Shown: piece by piece, positions 52,007 to 60,058 of the stretch
Numbering within the stretch: position 1 is the stretch's first letter
How the letters are laid out: every line of letters starts with the position of its first letter
Origin: JAJRZL01 sp964557855
GTDB taxonomy: Bacteria > Zixibacteria > MSB-5A5 > GN15 > FEB-12
Assembly: GCA_964557855.1 (NCBI GenBank)
Contig: CAZLBP010000002.1
Location: 162,195-226,194 of the forward strand
DNA length: 64,000 nucleotides
Direction of reading: 5' to 3'
Position numbers and translations under genes: made by a program
Notes under the pieces: generated by a model
The model's database searches: none
What the model saw: the letters and a program-made list of their open reading frames with translations, nothing else
Told to the model about the DNA's origin: nothing

Positions 52007-53194
52007 TTACTTTTGACCACCATCGCCCGATTTCGCGACGGACGAGTACAGTTTCAAGAGCGGCTGGAACTTCAGGGCACCGTACCCAAAACCGACAATC
52101 AACGCAATTATCAGTTCGCCCAGAAAATACACCAATGCCATGGTACCGGATGGCTTAACCGTGAGATGAACTACAACAACCAGGATAATGAGCGAGAGGA
52201 ACGACACGACGCCGGCGTATTTGCCGAAATCCTGCCTTCTTACTTTGGCTGAAGAAAGTATATTCTGCTGAACTCTCGTCAGGACGTTGATTACAAACAG
52301 AAAAACCCGGCCGCGGTCCCCGGAATTTTGCGCAGTCTTCCTGGCTTCGAAAAGCTCGGAACCGATAGCCTCAAAGTCCTGCAACATAGTCTTGCTGGCC
52401 GGCGACCTTTTGATAAGAATCTCAGTCCCGAGGGTTTGAATCCGATTCATAACCGAGTGCAAAATCAAAATAACGTCACAAGCTCCCCGCAGCTGTCCGG
52501 GTGGCATTCTCTTAACGAAAACCGCCAGTTCCTTGACGTCCGCGGCGCTGGAGTCCAGCCTCCGTTGCATGCTGCGAAAGTCGAATGCCTGAAGATCCAT
52601 TAAGGCATGCAGCAGGCTCACCTCAACCCGAGAACCGTAAATCTCGGCGAAACCGTCCAGGTCGCTCGGGTCGTTGACGTCCAGCAGACTTAACAGCTCA
52701 TCATGGTCCGCTCTGGCCTTGCTCAGCCATAGCTCCGCATTGCTCAGATCCCCCGCGTTCATACTTGACTTGGCCATCGCCATATTGCTGGCGGCGGATC
52801 CGCTCAGTGACAGCTTCTTGATATCTGTTGAGAAGAAGCCGACCTTTTTGAATATCTCATTGCTGGCGTTCAGGTTCTTAGCCGCGCCAAACGAATCCCC
52901 TTGCAGCAGCAGCCGAATCCCGGTCAGGAAGCGAGCCGCCGCAAACAGTCCCACCCGGAACTCGGAGTCGGTCGTGTTTTGCAGGACCTGATAGGCGCGC
53001 TCAATCGGCTCCGCGGCTGCGCTGTGCTTTCCCATCCGCAACTGGTTGAGACCTTCCTCCGCCGACATCATTGCTTCGAGGAAATCGTCGTCGGAGACGC
53101 CGCCGTCTTCCAGCTGCACCGTGGCCCGGGCCTGGGCGATGTCACCCTCCCGGATTTGCGTCAGGGCGGTTTCGAGCGGGGCAATCATATCCAT
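52007..53194 (-). CDS. TPR-like helical protein with two C-terminal membrane helices
   Basis: Residues 1-300 are helical and resemble degenerate TPR repeats ('QARATVQLED', 'GLNQLRMGKHSAAAEPIERA', 'MAKSSMNAGDLSNAELWLSK'). Two hydrophobic helices (about 330-350 and 357-377) anchor the C-terminus, which ends in a short charged tail. The ATG at 53194 has AGGTGTC upstream. No family is recognised. The following gene (51917-51070) encodes another membrane protein, so a two-gene unit is likely. Confidence 0.65.
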   Translation of the reverse strand: MDMIAPLETALTQIREGDIAQARATVQLEDGGVSDDDFLEAMMSAEEGLNQLRMGKHSAAAEPIERAYQVLQNTTDSEFRVGLFAAARFLTGIRLLLQGDSFGAAKNLNASNEIFKKVGFFSTDIKKLSLSGSAASNMAMAKSSMNAGDLSNAELWLSKARADHDELLSLLDVNDPSDLDGFAEIYGSRVEVSLLHALMDLQAFDFRSMQRRLDSSAADVKELAVFVKRMPPGQLRGACDVILILHSVMNRIQTLGTEILIKRSPASKTMLQDFEAIGSELFEARKTAQNSGDRGRVFLFVINVLTRVQQNILSSAKVRRQDFGKYAGVVSFLSLIILVVVVHLTVKPSGTMALVYFLGELIIALIVGFGYGALKFQPLLKLYSSVAKSGDGGQK

Positions 53195-53338
53195 ATGACA
53201 CCTGCCTTGTTATAGGGCTTGCAAATACTCTCTTGCTTGACAGACCGCTTCTAGAACCTCATACGGCTATAATGTAGCCAATCCGGGTCTACGAATGCAA
53301 GAAAAAAAGTGGGCAATGTGTGGTGGAACTGAAGCTGG

Positions 53339-53389
53339 TCAGGTCCTCGCAGACCTGATGCCCTACGTCAGGACCATAAAGGTCCTGAC
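53339..53389. repeat. Two adjacent hairpins with TCAGGTC/GACCTGA and GTCAGGACC/GGTCCTGAC arms
   Basis: The first has 7-bp arms (53339-53345 with 53352-53358), the second 9-bp arms (53367-53375 with 53381-53389, loop ATAAA). They lie just downstream of the sucD stop, and the second could help end its minus-strand transcript, though no T-run follows. Confidence 0.65.
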
Positions 53390-53412
53390 CTACCTTCAAT
53401 TTGGACGCTTCC

Positions 53413-54279
53413 TCACACCCCCAACTTCCCCAGCGTCTCCGGAATATCCATGAACGTCTTGCACGGGTGCGCGCCGTGGTCCGCCAGCATTTCCAGCTTC
53501 TCCTTCGCAGTGCCCATTTTGCCCTCGACAATCGCGCCGGCGTGGCCCATCCGTTTACCCGGGGGCGCGTAGATACCGCCGATCATCGCCAGCACCGGCG
53601 TCTTCATATCCGGGATCACTTTGCAGGCGCGCTCTTCGTACACGCCGCCGATCTCACCTGTCATCACGACCGCCTTCGTCTCCGGATCTTCCTCGAACTT
53701 CAGCAGGATTTCATCGAACGTGGACCCCAGCACCGGGTCTCCTCCGAGCCCCACACAGGTGGTCTCGCCATAATCGGTGCGGGTGAGCGTATCGGCTACG
53801 TAGTACGTGATCGAACCGGATCGCGAAACCGTGCCGACCCGGCCCGGTTTGAAAGCGATATCCGGCATGATGCCCAGGTTGGCCTGACCGGGCGAAATGA
53901 CCCCGGCCGTGTTGCCGCCGATCACGGTCGTACCGTGCTTGACGGCCTCCTTGCGAACGTGGAGCATGTCGTGGATGGGAATATGTTCCGGGATTACGAC
54001 CAGGAACTTGATCCCGGCCCGGATCGCCTCGATTGCCGCTTCCTTGACGAACCGCGCCGGCAAAAAGATGACCGACACATCAGCGTTGGTCTGCCCCACG
54101 CATTCTTTGACCGTGTCGAACACGGGGCGGTCGGCGACAGTCTGGCCGCCTTTGCCGGGCGTCACGCCGCCGACGATGTTGGTACCGTAGGTGATCATCC
54201 GTTCGGTGTGAAACTTCCCCACCCCGCCCGTTATCCCCTGCACCATGATTTTGCTTTGTTTGGTGACAAGTATCGCCAT
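53413..54279 (-). CDS. sucD: Succinyl-CoA synthetase alpha subunit (CoA ligase family)
   Basis: The alpha subunit binds CoA and carries the phosphohistidine. The CoA-binding Rossmann start is 'SKIMVQGITGGVGKFHTERM', then 'GIMPDIAFKPGRVGTVSRSG', 'CVGLGGDPVLGS', and 'PPGKRMGHAGAIVEG', in which the phosphorylated His is near residue 246. The start is ATG 54279 (AAAGG upstream). The open frame can be read 18 codons further back. sucC lies upstream on the same strand, separated by 313 bp with repeats. Confidence 0.93.
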   Translation of the reverse strand: MAILVTKQSKIMVQGITGGVGKFHTERMITYGTNIVGGVTPGKGGQTVADRPVFDTVKECVGQTNADVSVIFLPARFVKEAAIEAIRAGIKFLVVIPEHIPIHDMLHVRKEAVKHGTTVIGGNTAGVISPGQANLGIMPDIAFKPGRVGTVSRSGSITYYVADTLTRTDYGETTCVGLGGDPVLGSTFDEILLKFEEDPETKAVVMTGEIGGVYEERACKVIPDMKTPVLAMIGGIYAPPGKRMGHAGAIVEGKMGTAKEKLEMLADHGAHPCKTFMDIPETLGKLGV

Positions 54280-54592
54280 TATATGCCGCCTTTCGAACGT
54301 GCCGTTTGATGTGTGAGTGGCAGATGTCCGCATCTGCCCTCATCGCTGCGTTCAAGTCCAAATGCGGACAGGTCTCGACCTGTCCCTACGGAGGAATGGA
54401 TTCCTGCCTTCACAGGAATGACAGAAAAAAGGGCAGGAAGGACAGAAGGAGAGATAGGAACACCAAAACTCATCGGGCGGCAGGTCACACTCGCTTCTTT
54501 GAAGCGACCAGGACCCGCCGCAACCTGCATGGTTCCGTCGGTTCCTGCACCCGCCTCCGACGGGGGTGTGAACCGACGGTTGTACAATCCTG
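54280..54592. other. sucC-sucD spacer with palindromic repeats
   Basis: The spacer between sucC and sucD is 313 bp, unusually long for this pair, and holds the repeats at 54365-54384 and 54400-54422. No gene was seen. Confidence 0.6.
54365..54422. repeat. Palindrome GGACAGGTC-TC-GACCTGTCC and hairpin ATTCCTG-N6-CAGGAAT
   Basis: The first (54365-54384, 9-bp arms) belongs to the 1631/51043/55931 family. The second (54400-54419, followed by GAC) is the ATTCCTG..CAGGAATGAC type, also present at 15751-15776 and 56018-56039. Confidence 0.8.
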
Positions 54593-55795
54593 TCATGCCT
54601 CTCCCCCTTTCTGCTGCTGTGCCAGCTCTACCGCGCGTTTGGAGATTTCCTCGATCGGCGTTTCGATGCCGTGCGCCTCGATGTACTTGAACAGCTCCGG
54701 ATTGGCTTTCTTCTCTTCCTCGAAAATGCGGACCCCTTCTTGCCACATGTTGCCGGTCATGCGCATGACCATCGATTTGGACAAGCCGTGTTCCTTGAGG
54801 AACATGATCACCCCTTTTGCGAAATCATCGCAGCGGCTGATCCCGCCGAACCGGGCGCCGAAAATGGCTTTGACATTCGGGTTTTCATCGAGCAGCACCA
54901 GCATCTTAGCGATCCGTTCGGGCGAAGGCCCGCCGCCGGAATCCATGAAGTTGGCCGGCTGGCCGCCGTAATAATGGATAAAATCATTACCCATGATTCC
55001 AAACCCGGCGCCGCCCGGAAACATGCCGATATTGCCCTCGAGATCCAGATACGGTATCCCCCACTCCATCGCCTGCTGCTCCCGGGGCGTCATCTCCCCT
55101 TCTTCATGGCGCATCTCGATGCCCAGCTCTTTCAGTTCCGGGTGGCGGAAAACGGCGTCGTCATCCAGTGACACGCGGCTGTCGGCGGCTATCAGTTTAT
55201 CATCCGCAGTTAAGACCAGCGGATTGATTTCGACCAGCTTGGCATCATATTTCTTGAAGACGTTCAGCAGGCCGACAATAATCGGGGCGGCGTTCTTAAT
55301 CAACTCGCCGGGTATGCCTATCCGCTTAGCAATTGCGACCGCATCGAAACCGTATAGTTCTTCATCGATATCAAGCTCTTTCTTGTATATCTTCTCCGGA
55401 TGTTTGGCTGCGGTCTCCTCGATATCGACCCCTCCCTCACGCGACGCAATCACGACCAGGGTGTAGTTGGCCCGGTCGATCGTTACACCAACGTAGTATT
55501 CCTGTTTGATATCCAGCTTCGGCTCGACCAGGAGCGCATGGACCGGCAAGCCCTTGATAGTCAGTTTGAAGAGCTCCTCGGCTATGAGCTTGGCTTCGTT
55601 GGCGCCCGCGGCGATCTTGATGCCGCCCGCCTTGCCGCGCCCGCCGGTCAGCACCTGGCTCTTCAGGACGGCCGGCCCGGACAGCTTCTCTACGGCCGCG
55701 AAGACTTCCTCGGGTGTGCGCGCCAGCGTACTCTCGGGTATAGGAATTTTGAACTCTTTGAAGAGCTTTTTGCCTTCATGTTCATACAGTCGCAT
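54593..55795 (-). CDS. sucC: Succinyl-CoA synthetase beta subunit (ATP-grasp)
   Basis: The beta subunit binds ADP and contacts the substrate. The ATP-grasp start is 'MRLYEHEGKKLFKEFKIPIP', with 'AVLKSQVLTGGRGKAGGIKI' (about 42-61) and 'LVEINPLVLTADDKLIAADS' next. The C-terminal domain reads 'LEGNIGMFPGGAGFGIMGND' and 'GGQPANFMDSGGGPSPERI'. It is recognisable but diverged from the usual 'GNIGCMVNGAGLAM', and carries about 25 extra residues near the end. Length, 400 aa. Other acyl-CoA synthetases share this fold, so the substrate is inferred from the neighbouring sucD. Confidence 0.88.
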   Translation of the reverse strand: MRLYEHEGKKLFKEFKIPIPESTLARTPEEVFAAVEKLSGPAVLKSQVLTGGRGKAGGIKIAAGANEAKLIAEELFKLTIKGLPVHALLVEPKLDIKQEYYVGVTIDRANYTLVVIASREGGVDIEETAAKHPEKIYKKELDIDEELYGFDAVAIAKRIGIPGELIKNAAPIIVGLLNVFKKYDAKLVEINPLVLTADDKLIAADSRVSLDDDAVFRHPELKELGIEMRHEEGEMTPREQQAMEWGIPYLDLEGNIGMFPGGAGFGIMGNDFIHYYGGQPANFMDSGGGPSPERIAKMLVLLDENPNVKAIFGARFGGISRCDDFAKGVIMFLKEHGLSKSMVMRMTGNMWQEGVRIFEEEKKANPELFKYIEAHGIETPIEEISKRAVELAQQQKGGEA

Positions 55796-55880
55796 ACACA
55801 GACCTCGTATTATAATAAGACGGTTTGCTGCAATTATTCAATGACATCCGGGCAATTTACGAGATTGGGGACAGTTGTCA

Positions 55881-56039
55881 ACAGGACCTGTCGAAACCCG
55901 AAGCGGGGCTTCTGGAGTAACAATCCCCGCGGACAGGTCGCGACCTTTCCTTACGGAGGTGTATGCGTACCTAAGTTAAACTTGGGAATGAGGACGATCT
56001 TTTCCTTCGGGGGAGTATTTCTGCCTTCGCAGGAATGAC
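55881..56039. repeat. Repeat cluster: GTCGAAACCC-type, GGACAGGTCGCGACC-type and TTTCTG..CAGGAATGAC-type
   Basis: Three families sit side by side in the spacer upstream of sucC. They are an imperfect copy of the GTCGAAACCCGAAGCGGGG type (55881-55908), a GGACAGGTCGCGACCTTTCC palindrome with one mismatch (55931-55950), and TTTCTGCCTTCGCAGGAATG followed by AC (56018-56039). None encodes a protein. Confidence 0.7.
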
Positions 56040-56058
56040 ACAATCGCAATGCGACGTG

Positions 56059-56868
56059 CTATCTACCAACTGTACTGTCAGGCTCCATTATATCGACATC
56101 AAACCTGAACTCTACCCCGCCGTTGTGGAACTCTATTCGACGCTGGGGCTTGTTGGAGCGGCCCTCGCTGATACACTGCGGCGGCGGCCCGGTCCGGTTC
56201 GGGAACAGGCCGGAGGACTCGGTCGGTCGGGTCGGATAGTAGTCGACTACCCGGCGCGAGATGAGAAGCGCATTGCCGGATGTACTGGCAATACTGTTGT
56301 CGGTACAGTCTTCCCACAAAAAAAAGAGCGGTACGCTCGTATCCGGAACATCGAGCACGTGTTCATTGGACACGACTATCTTCAAAAGCGAAGCTTTCCG
56401 GTTGAAGCCGAAACAAACGGGCCGGGTCGTGTCCGGAATGACTTCCGAAAGAGCCACCGTATGCCAGAGAATCGGTGGCAGCGTTTCCCTGTCGTACGTA
56501 TTCACCTGGCGCACGTTGAAGTACTCCCAGCGGCAGGAATCATAGATCTCGCCGGGGAGGATCTCAACAATATCCACGAGCGGATTGTTAATGCCGATTT
56601 TCAGGTCGAAACCGGCCAGGCGCTGCCCGAACGACTGCAGCCACACCGTAATCGTGTCGTCCAACTCCATATCGTCGATGTGTATTCGGTCGATCGAAAC
56701 GACATAGTCTCGCGCTGTCAAGCCCACACTGTCTACTGCGGCAGACGTGTCGTACATTTCAAATCGCACGCTGTCACCGGGCAGCTTCGGTGTTTCCGCT
56801 TCAATCGTTGCGGCCGCCGATTGCGCCAGGGCCAGTGTCAAGCAGAGTATGAGTTTGGCATGTTTCAT
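56059..56868 (-). CDS. Secreted protein with a cohesin-like beta domain
   Basis: A signal peptide covers about residues 1-21 ('MKHAKLILCLTLALAQSAAA'). ATG 56868 is preferred to 56880 for that reason. The mature part reads 'LAGFDLKIGINNPLVDIVEI', which is the cohesin pattern of a beta-sandwich strand following 'D.T..V.L'. It then alternates strands to about residue 200. The tail (about 205-269) is proline- and arginine-rich with 'GGVEFRFDVDIMEPDSTVGR' at the end. It sits in a group of three secreted genes. The binding partner is unknown. Confidence 0.62.
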   Translation of the reverse strand: MKHAKLILCLTLALAQSAAATIEAETPKLPGDSVRFEMYDTSAAVDSVGLTARDYVVSIDRIHIDDMELDDTITVWLQSFGQRLAGFDLKIGINNPLVDIVEILPGEIYDSCRWEYFNVRQVNTYDRETLPPILWHTVALSEVIPDTTRPVCFGFNRKASLLKIVVSNEHVLDVPDTSVPLFFLWEDCTDNSIASTSGNALLISRRVVDYYPTRPTESSGLFPNRTGPPPQCISEGRSNKPQRRIEFHNGGVEFRFDVDIMEPDSTVGR

Positions 56869-56946
56869 AGACTCGTCCATGTAGTATTAAACCGACAGCA
56901 AATGAAGAAGGTTCGGCTGAATAATCCGGTCCGAAGCGAATCTCCC

Positions 56947-58500
56947 CTATTTGACAATCATCATCATGCGAGCCGACGTGAAAGCGCCGACCTGCAGCCG
57001 GCAGAAGTACACCCCGCTCGCGAGTCCGGACCCGTCGGTACCGTTTGCGTCCCAATAAACAGAGACCGCGCCCGGACCATCCACACCCGAAAAGGTCTGC
57101 ACTTCGCGCCCGAGAACATTGAAGATCGTGACCCTCCACTCCGAGCGAGTCGGCAGGTCAAACAGTATGGTGGTCGCGGGATTGAAAGGATTGGGATGAT
57201 TCTGATAAAGGTGCGGTTCCTTCGGGATCAGTCCCCGGGGAAAGCCATCATGGACGTCGGTCGGTATTCGCATTTCACACTCTTCGGCGTTGATACTCAC
57301 GGCCCGCTCGCCGATCGGCAACGGTTGGGGACCGCTGTGATGTATCGTAAACAGTGTATGACGACCGATCGGAATGAGGGCTTCATACGGTGTGCCACCC
57401 ACAAACAGTACACGCAACGTGTCATTCTCGACGCTCCAATCACTGATTCCCAGAGGCTCCCGTCCGGCGGAGTAGTCGAAGACGACCGAGTCCACATCGG
57501 TGTGACCGCTCTGAAATGACACCAGGTAGGCGCCGATTCCTTCTTCCGCGACGCCCACAACGCGCAGGAGGCCGTAGCCCGGTTCATATTCGAAATAGAT
57601 TGGGAAGCTGCCGGAGCTCCGAATGTATCTATCCAAATCCAGCATCCGATACCTCATGAAAACGAGATCAGGTAGCGTGGTATCGACCAGGTCGCCGTTG
57701 AGATCGGTTGTGGCGATATGCTCTTCGAGCGGTTGATGGAAGACTCCCTCGCCGCGAAGAAAGAACTGTGCAAACAACATGTAGTCGGTGTCCTCATACC
57801 GGAAGCCGTCGAGATTTATATCTCCCACCAGACCCAGCGAGTCAGCCGAGGCACAAAGAAACGAAGTCGAGCTGAAGCTCACATTCGAAACGACGGTCGT
57901 ATCCCCGTAGGGAATAAAGCAGTCAGCGTGCGGGCCGGTGAACGATGGCAGCTGCTGAGTTGTGTCCATCAGATCGCGGCCGTCTGCGTCATAGACTTCG
58001 TCAGCTATGTACACGGTGGTCGGTACTCCGGTCCAGAGCCGATTGTCATGACAATTGTCCCAATAGAAGCGGATAGAGGGCTGTCGGCCGTGCAGCTCCG
58101 TGTTCGACGGCATCCGGAACCTAACCGATAGTAACGGTGCAGAGAAATCTCGGCACGACCTGAGTGAAGCGGAGCTGTCTTTTGCCCAGGAAACAATTCG
58201 AACTGCGGCGCTCGGTGCAGCCGCCGTATCAGCATACTTGTTGATGAATGACTTTACCCATTCGCAGTCAGGGAGTCCGTCAAAACTGACTCCATAGAAC
58301 TTCAAGAGAGAGCTGTCATAGCCGATTCTGAACTCGAAACCGTGAATGTCAATCGTATCTGCGAGCTCGAGCTGGAGGGCAACGGCTATCGTATCGATGT
58401 TCGTAGCCGTTCTTGGCGCAGACAGAGTGACAGCGATATCCTGCGCCGTGGCGTGGACTGTTGCCAGCGCCAGAATTAAAAAAGTGAGAAACCCCTTCAT
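56947..58500 (-). CDS. Secreted cohesin-like/dockerin-like protein with a T9SS-type sorting domain
   Basis: Residues 1-19 form a signal peptide. A cohesin-like domain follows (about 22-150, 'ADTIDIHGFEFRIGYDSSLL'). A dockerin-like EF-hand region comes next ('VGDINLDGFRYEDTDYMLFA', 'TTDLNGDLVDTTLPDLVFMR', about 225-285), then another beta domain (about 300-400). The last 85 residues ('PHLYQNHPNPFNPATTILFD', then 'GVYFCRLQVGAFTSARMMMI') are a FlgD-like/T9SS-A sorting domain. This suggests export through the type IX system. No T9SS component gene is in the window. Confidence 0.78.
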   Translation of the reverse strand: MKGFLTFLILALATVHATAQDIAVTLSAPRTATNIDTIAVALQLELADTIDIHGFEFRIGYDSSLLKFYGVSFDGLPDCEWVKSFINKYADTAAAPSAAVRIVSWAKDSSASLRSCRDFSAPLLSVRFRMPSNTELHGRQPSIRFYWDNCHDNRLWTGVPTTVYIADEVYDADGRDLMDTTQQLPSFTGPHADCFIPYGDTTVVSNVSFSSTSFLCASADSLGLVGDINLDGFRYEDTDYMLFAQFFLRGEGVFHQPLEEHIATTDLNGDLVDTTLPDLVFMRYRMLDLDRYIRSSGSFPIYFEYEPGYGLLRVVGVAEEGIGAYLVSFQSGHTDVDSVVFDYSAGREPLGISDWSVENDTLRVLFVGGTPYEALIPIGRHTLFTIHHSGPQPLPIGERAVSINAEECEMRIPTDVHDGFPRGLIPKEPHLYQNHPNPFNPATTILFDLPTRSEWRVTIFNVLGREVQTFSGVDGPGAVSVYWDANGTDGSGLASGVYFCRLQVGAFTSARMMMIVK

Positions 58501-58527
58501 GGTAACTAACCCCTATCTTAGGTAAGC

Positions 58528-58551
58528 GGCCCGCCCGGTACCGGGCGGGCC
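58528..58551 (-). terminator. Perfect 24-bp palindrome, terminator-like
   Basis: The segment between the two secreted genes is self-complementary over 24 bp, with 12-bp arms of GGCCCGCCCGGT. On the minus strand no T-run follows, but on the plus strand TTTTATTT does. It may stop transcription of the 58559-59140 gene or act as a mRNA-stabilising hairpin. Confidence 0.55.
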
Positions 58552-58558
58552 CACCGGT

Positions 58559-59140
58559 TTATTTCACGACTTTGAAACTATATGGACCGTTCCACTTTGG
58601 CTCTTCATTGGCCCCGGGTTTCGGCGTGGCGAACAGCCAGCGCCCGCCGGGCGGATAGAAAGCCGAGTCGACGGTAATCACTCCCGGTTCCGGAACGAGC
58701 AAGTCAAACGACAAGCACTTCTGGTTTTCATGCGACTCGTATTCCTGTTGCACGCTCAGCCCGCCGAAGCCGATCAGCTCCGGCAGTTCCCCGTCCCAGT
58801 CGCGTTCGACAACGTACACGCCGCCGAGGTTCCAGATTGTAGCGTCCTGCCATCCATTATGACCTTTGATATCCCCTCTGTCGTTGAGACCGCCGGCCGT
58901 ATCGGGAAGATGTTCGATCTTCTTGATGTCCTTGGAAGTAAATGCAAACCCAAATGAAAAACCGGTATACAGGGAATCGTTCTCGACATAGACATCCAAC
59001 GATACGGGCTCCCCGGCCTTTATGGTACTGTCGTTAACGGCTCCTTCACCGGAAAGCTGCATGCTGATTGTCCCGGCCTGAACCGGTCCCGCCAGGACGA
59101 AACACGCTGCTCCGGCGCTGATTACTTTGCTAATCCTCAT
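58559..59140 (-). CDS. Secreted cohesin-like protein, 193 aa
   Basis: A signal peptide covers about residues 1-22 (ending PVQAG). The mature part is a single beta domain with 'IKAGEPVSLDVYVENDSLYT' and 'FSFGFAFTSKDIKKIEH', similar in layout to cohesin and other Ig-like adhesion modules. 'CLSFDLLVPEPGVITVDSAF' and 'PPGGRWLF' end the fold. GGAG is 10 nt and AAGG directly before the ATG. It is the first of three minus-strand secreted-protein genes. Confidence 0.62.
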   Translation of the reverse strand: MRISKVISAGAACFVLAGPVQAGTISMQLSGEGAVNDSTIKAGEPVSLDVYVENDSLYTGFSFGFAFTSKDIKKIEHLPDTAGGLNDRGDIKGHNGWQDATIWNLGGVYVVERDWDGELPELIGFGGLSVQQEYESHENQKCLSFDLLVPEPGVITVDSAFYPPGGRWLFATPKPGANEEPKWNGPYSFKVVK

Positions 59141-59327
59141 CCTTCACTCCAGATTATAAGCTCTGTGATGCCTTTTCTTTCAACCTCAATGACAGAAGCT
59201 ACCTGTCGCCGCAAGTATACGTCCGAGGCAAGCCGATGTCAAACTGATTCTCCGGGACGGATTTTTGATTTTAATTGACCGGCATTCCGGCGAAACCTAT
59301 CTTTCGCCCCAAGGAAAGGAAAGTCGT

Positions 59328-60056
59328 ATGAATAGCACACGCGTTGTCTCTGCGCCCGGGCAAATGTCACTGAAGTCACTCGTTGCATCATCGATCGGCA
59401 AGAAAATCTGGGTGGCCGTCACGGGCATCCTGCTGTTCGGCTGGCTCTGCGGTCACCTGGTGGGAAATCTCCAGATCTTTATCGGACAGGATCAGCTAAA
59501 CGCGTACGCTCAGAAACTGAAGGACCTCGCCGGCATTGTCTGGGTGATACGCATAGTCATGATTGGCCTTGTTTTAACACACGTTTTCTATGGGATAAAT
59601 CTCTGGTATCATAACCGAAAAGCGCGGCCCGTTCGTTATTCGATCTACGATACCATCCAGGCCACGCTGGCATCGCGGACCATGATCTGGACCGGTCTCA
59701 CAATTTTCGCTTTCGTGGTTTACCATCTGTTGCACTTTACGTTTTTGGTGACGAACCCGGACTACGTTGACCTGCACGATTCGATGGGGCGACACGACGT
59801 TTACTCGATGGTTATTCTGGGATTCAAAAGTTACATTAGGTCCGGTGTGTATGTTCTTGCTATGGTCCTACTTGCAGTTCATCTTAGCCATGCCATCTCG
59901 AGTTTTTTCCAGACCCTGGGCTGGAACAAGAAAGAGACGGAACCAAAGTTAAAGGCGCTGGCATACATTGTGGCGGTGCTGATTTTCGTCGGTTATACAT
60001 CGATTCCGGTGGCCGTACTAACGGGGTTCATCACTTTGCCGGGAGGAGGGCACTAA
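59328..60056 (+). CDS. sdhC: Succinate dehydrogenase cytochrome b subunit (b558 type)
   Basis: The 242-residue protein has five hydrophobic helices. Histidines suited to heme binding lie in 'LCGHLVGNLQ', 'VLTHVFYGINLWYH', 'YHLLHFTFLV' and 'LAVHLSHAISS'. This matches the single-subunit, two-heme cytochrome b of group B succinate dehydrogenases and fumarate reductases (b558 family). The ATG at 59328 has AAGGA 8-9 nt upstream, and an ATG-less extension to 59265 is unsupported. sdhA follows 2 bp later. Confidence 0.92.
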   Translation: MNSTRVVSAPGQMSLKSLVASSIGKKIWVAVTGILLFGWLCGHLVGNLQIFIGQDQLNAYAQKLKDLAGIVWVIRIVMIGLVLTHVFYGINLWYHNRKARPVRYSIYDTIQATLASRTMIWTGLTIFAFVVYHLLHFTFLVTNPDYVDLHDSMGRHDVYSMVILGFKSYIRSGVYVLAMVLLAVHLSHAISSFFQTLGWNKKETEPKLKALAYIVAVLIFVGYTSIPVAVLTGFITLPGGGH

Positions 60057-60058
60057 TC

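Noticed and set aside
56035..57519. 494-codon plus-strand frame opposite two secreted-protein genes
   Set aside because: The minus strand carries signal peptides, a sorting domain and EF-hand motifs. The plus-strand frame is arginine- and histidine-rich without features.
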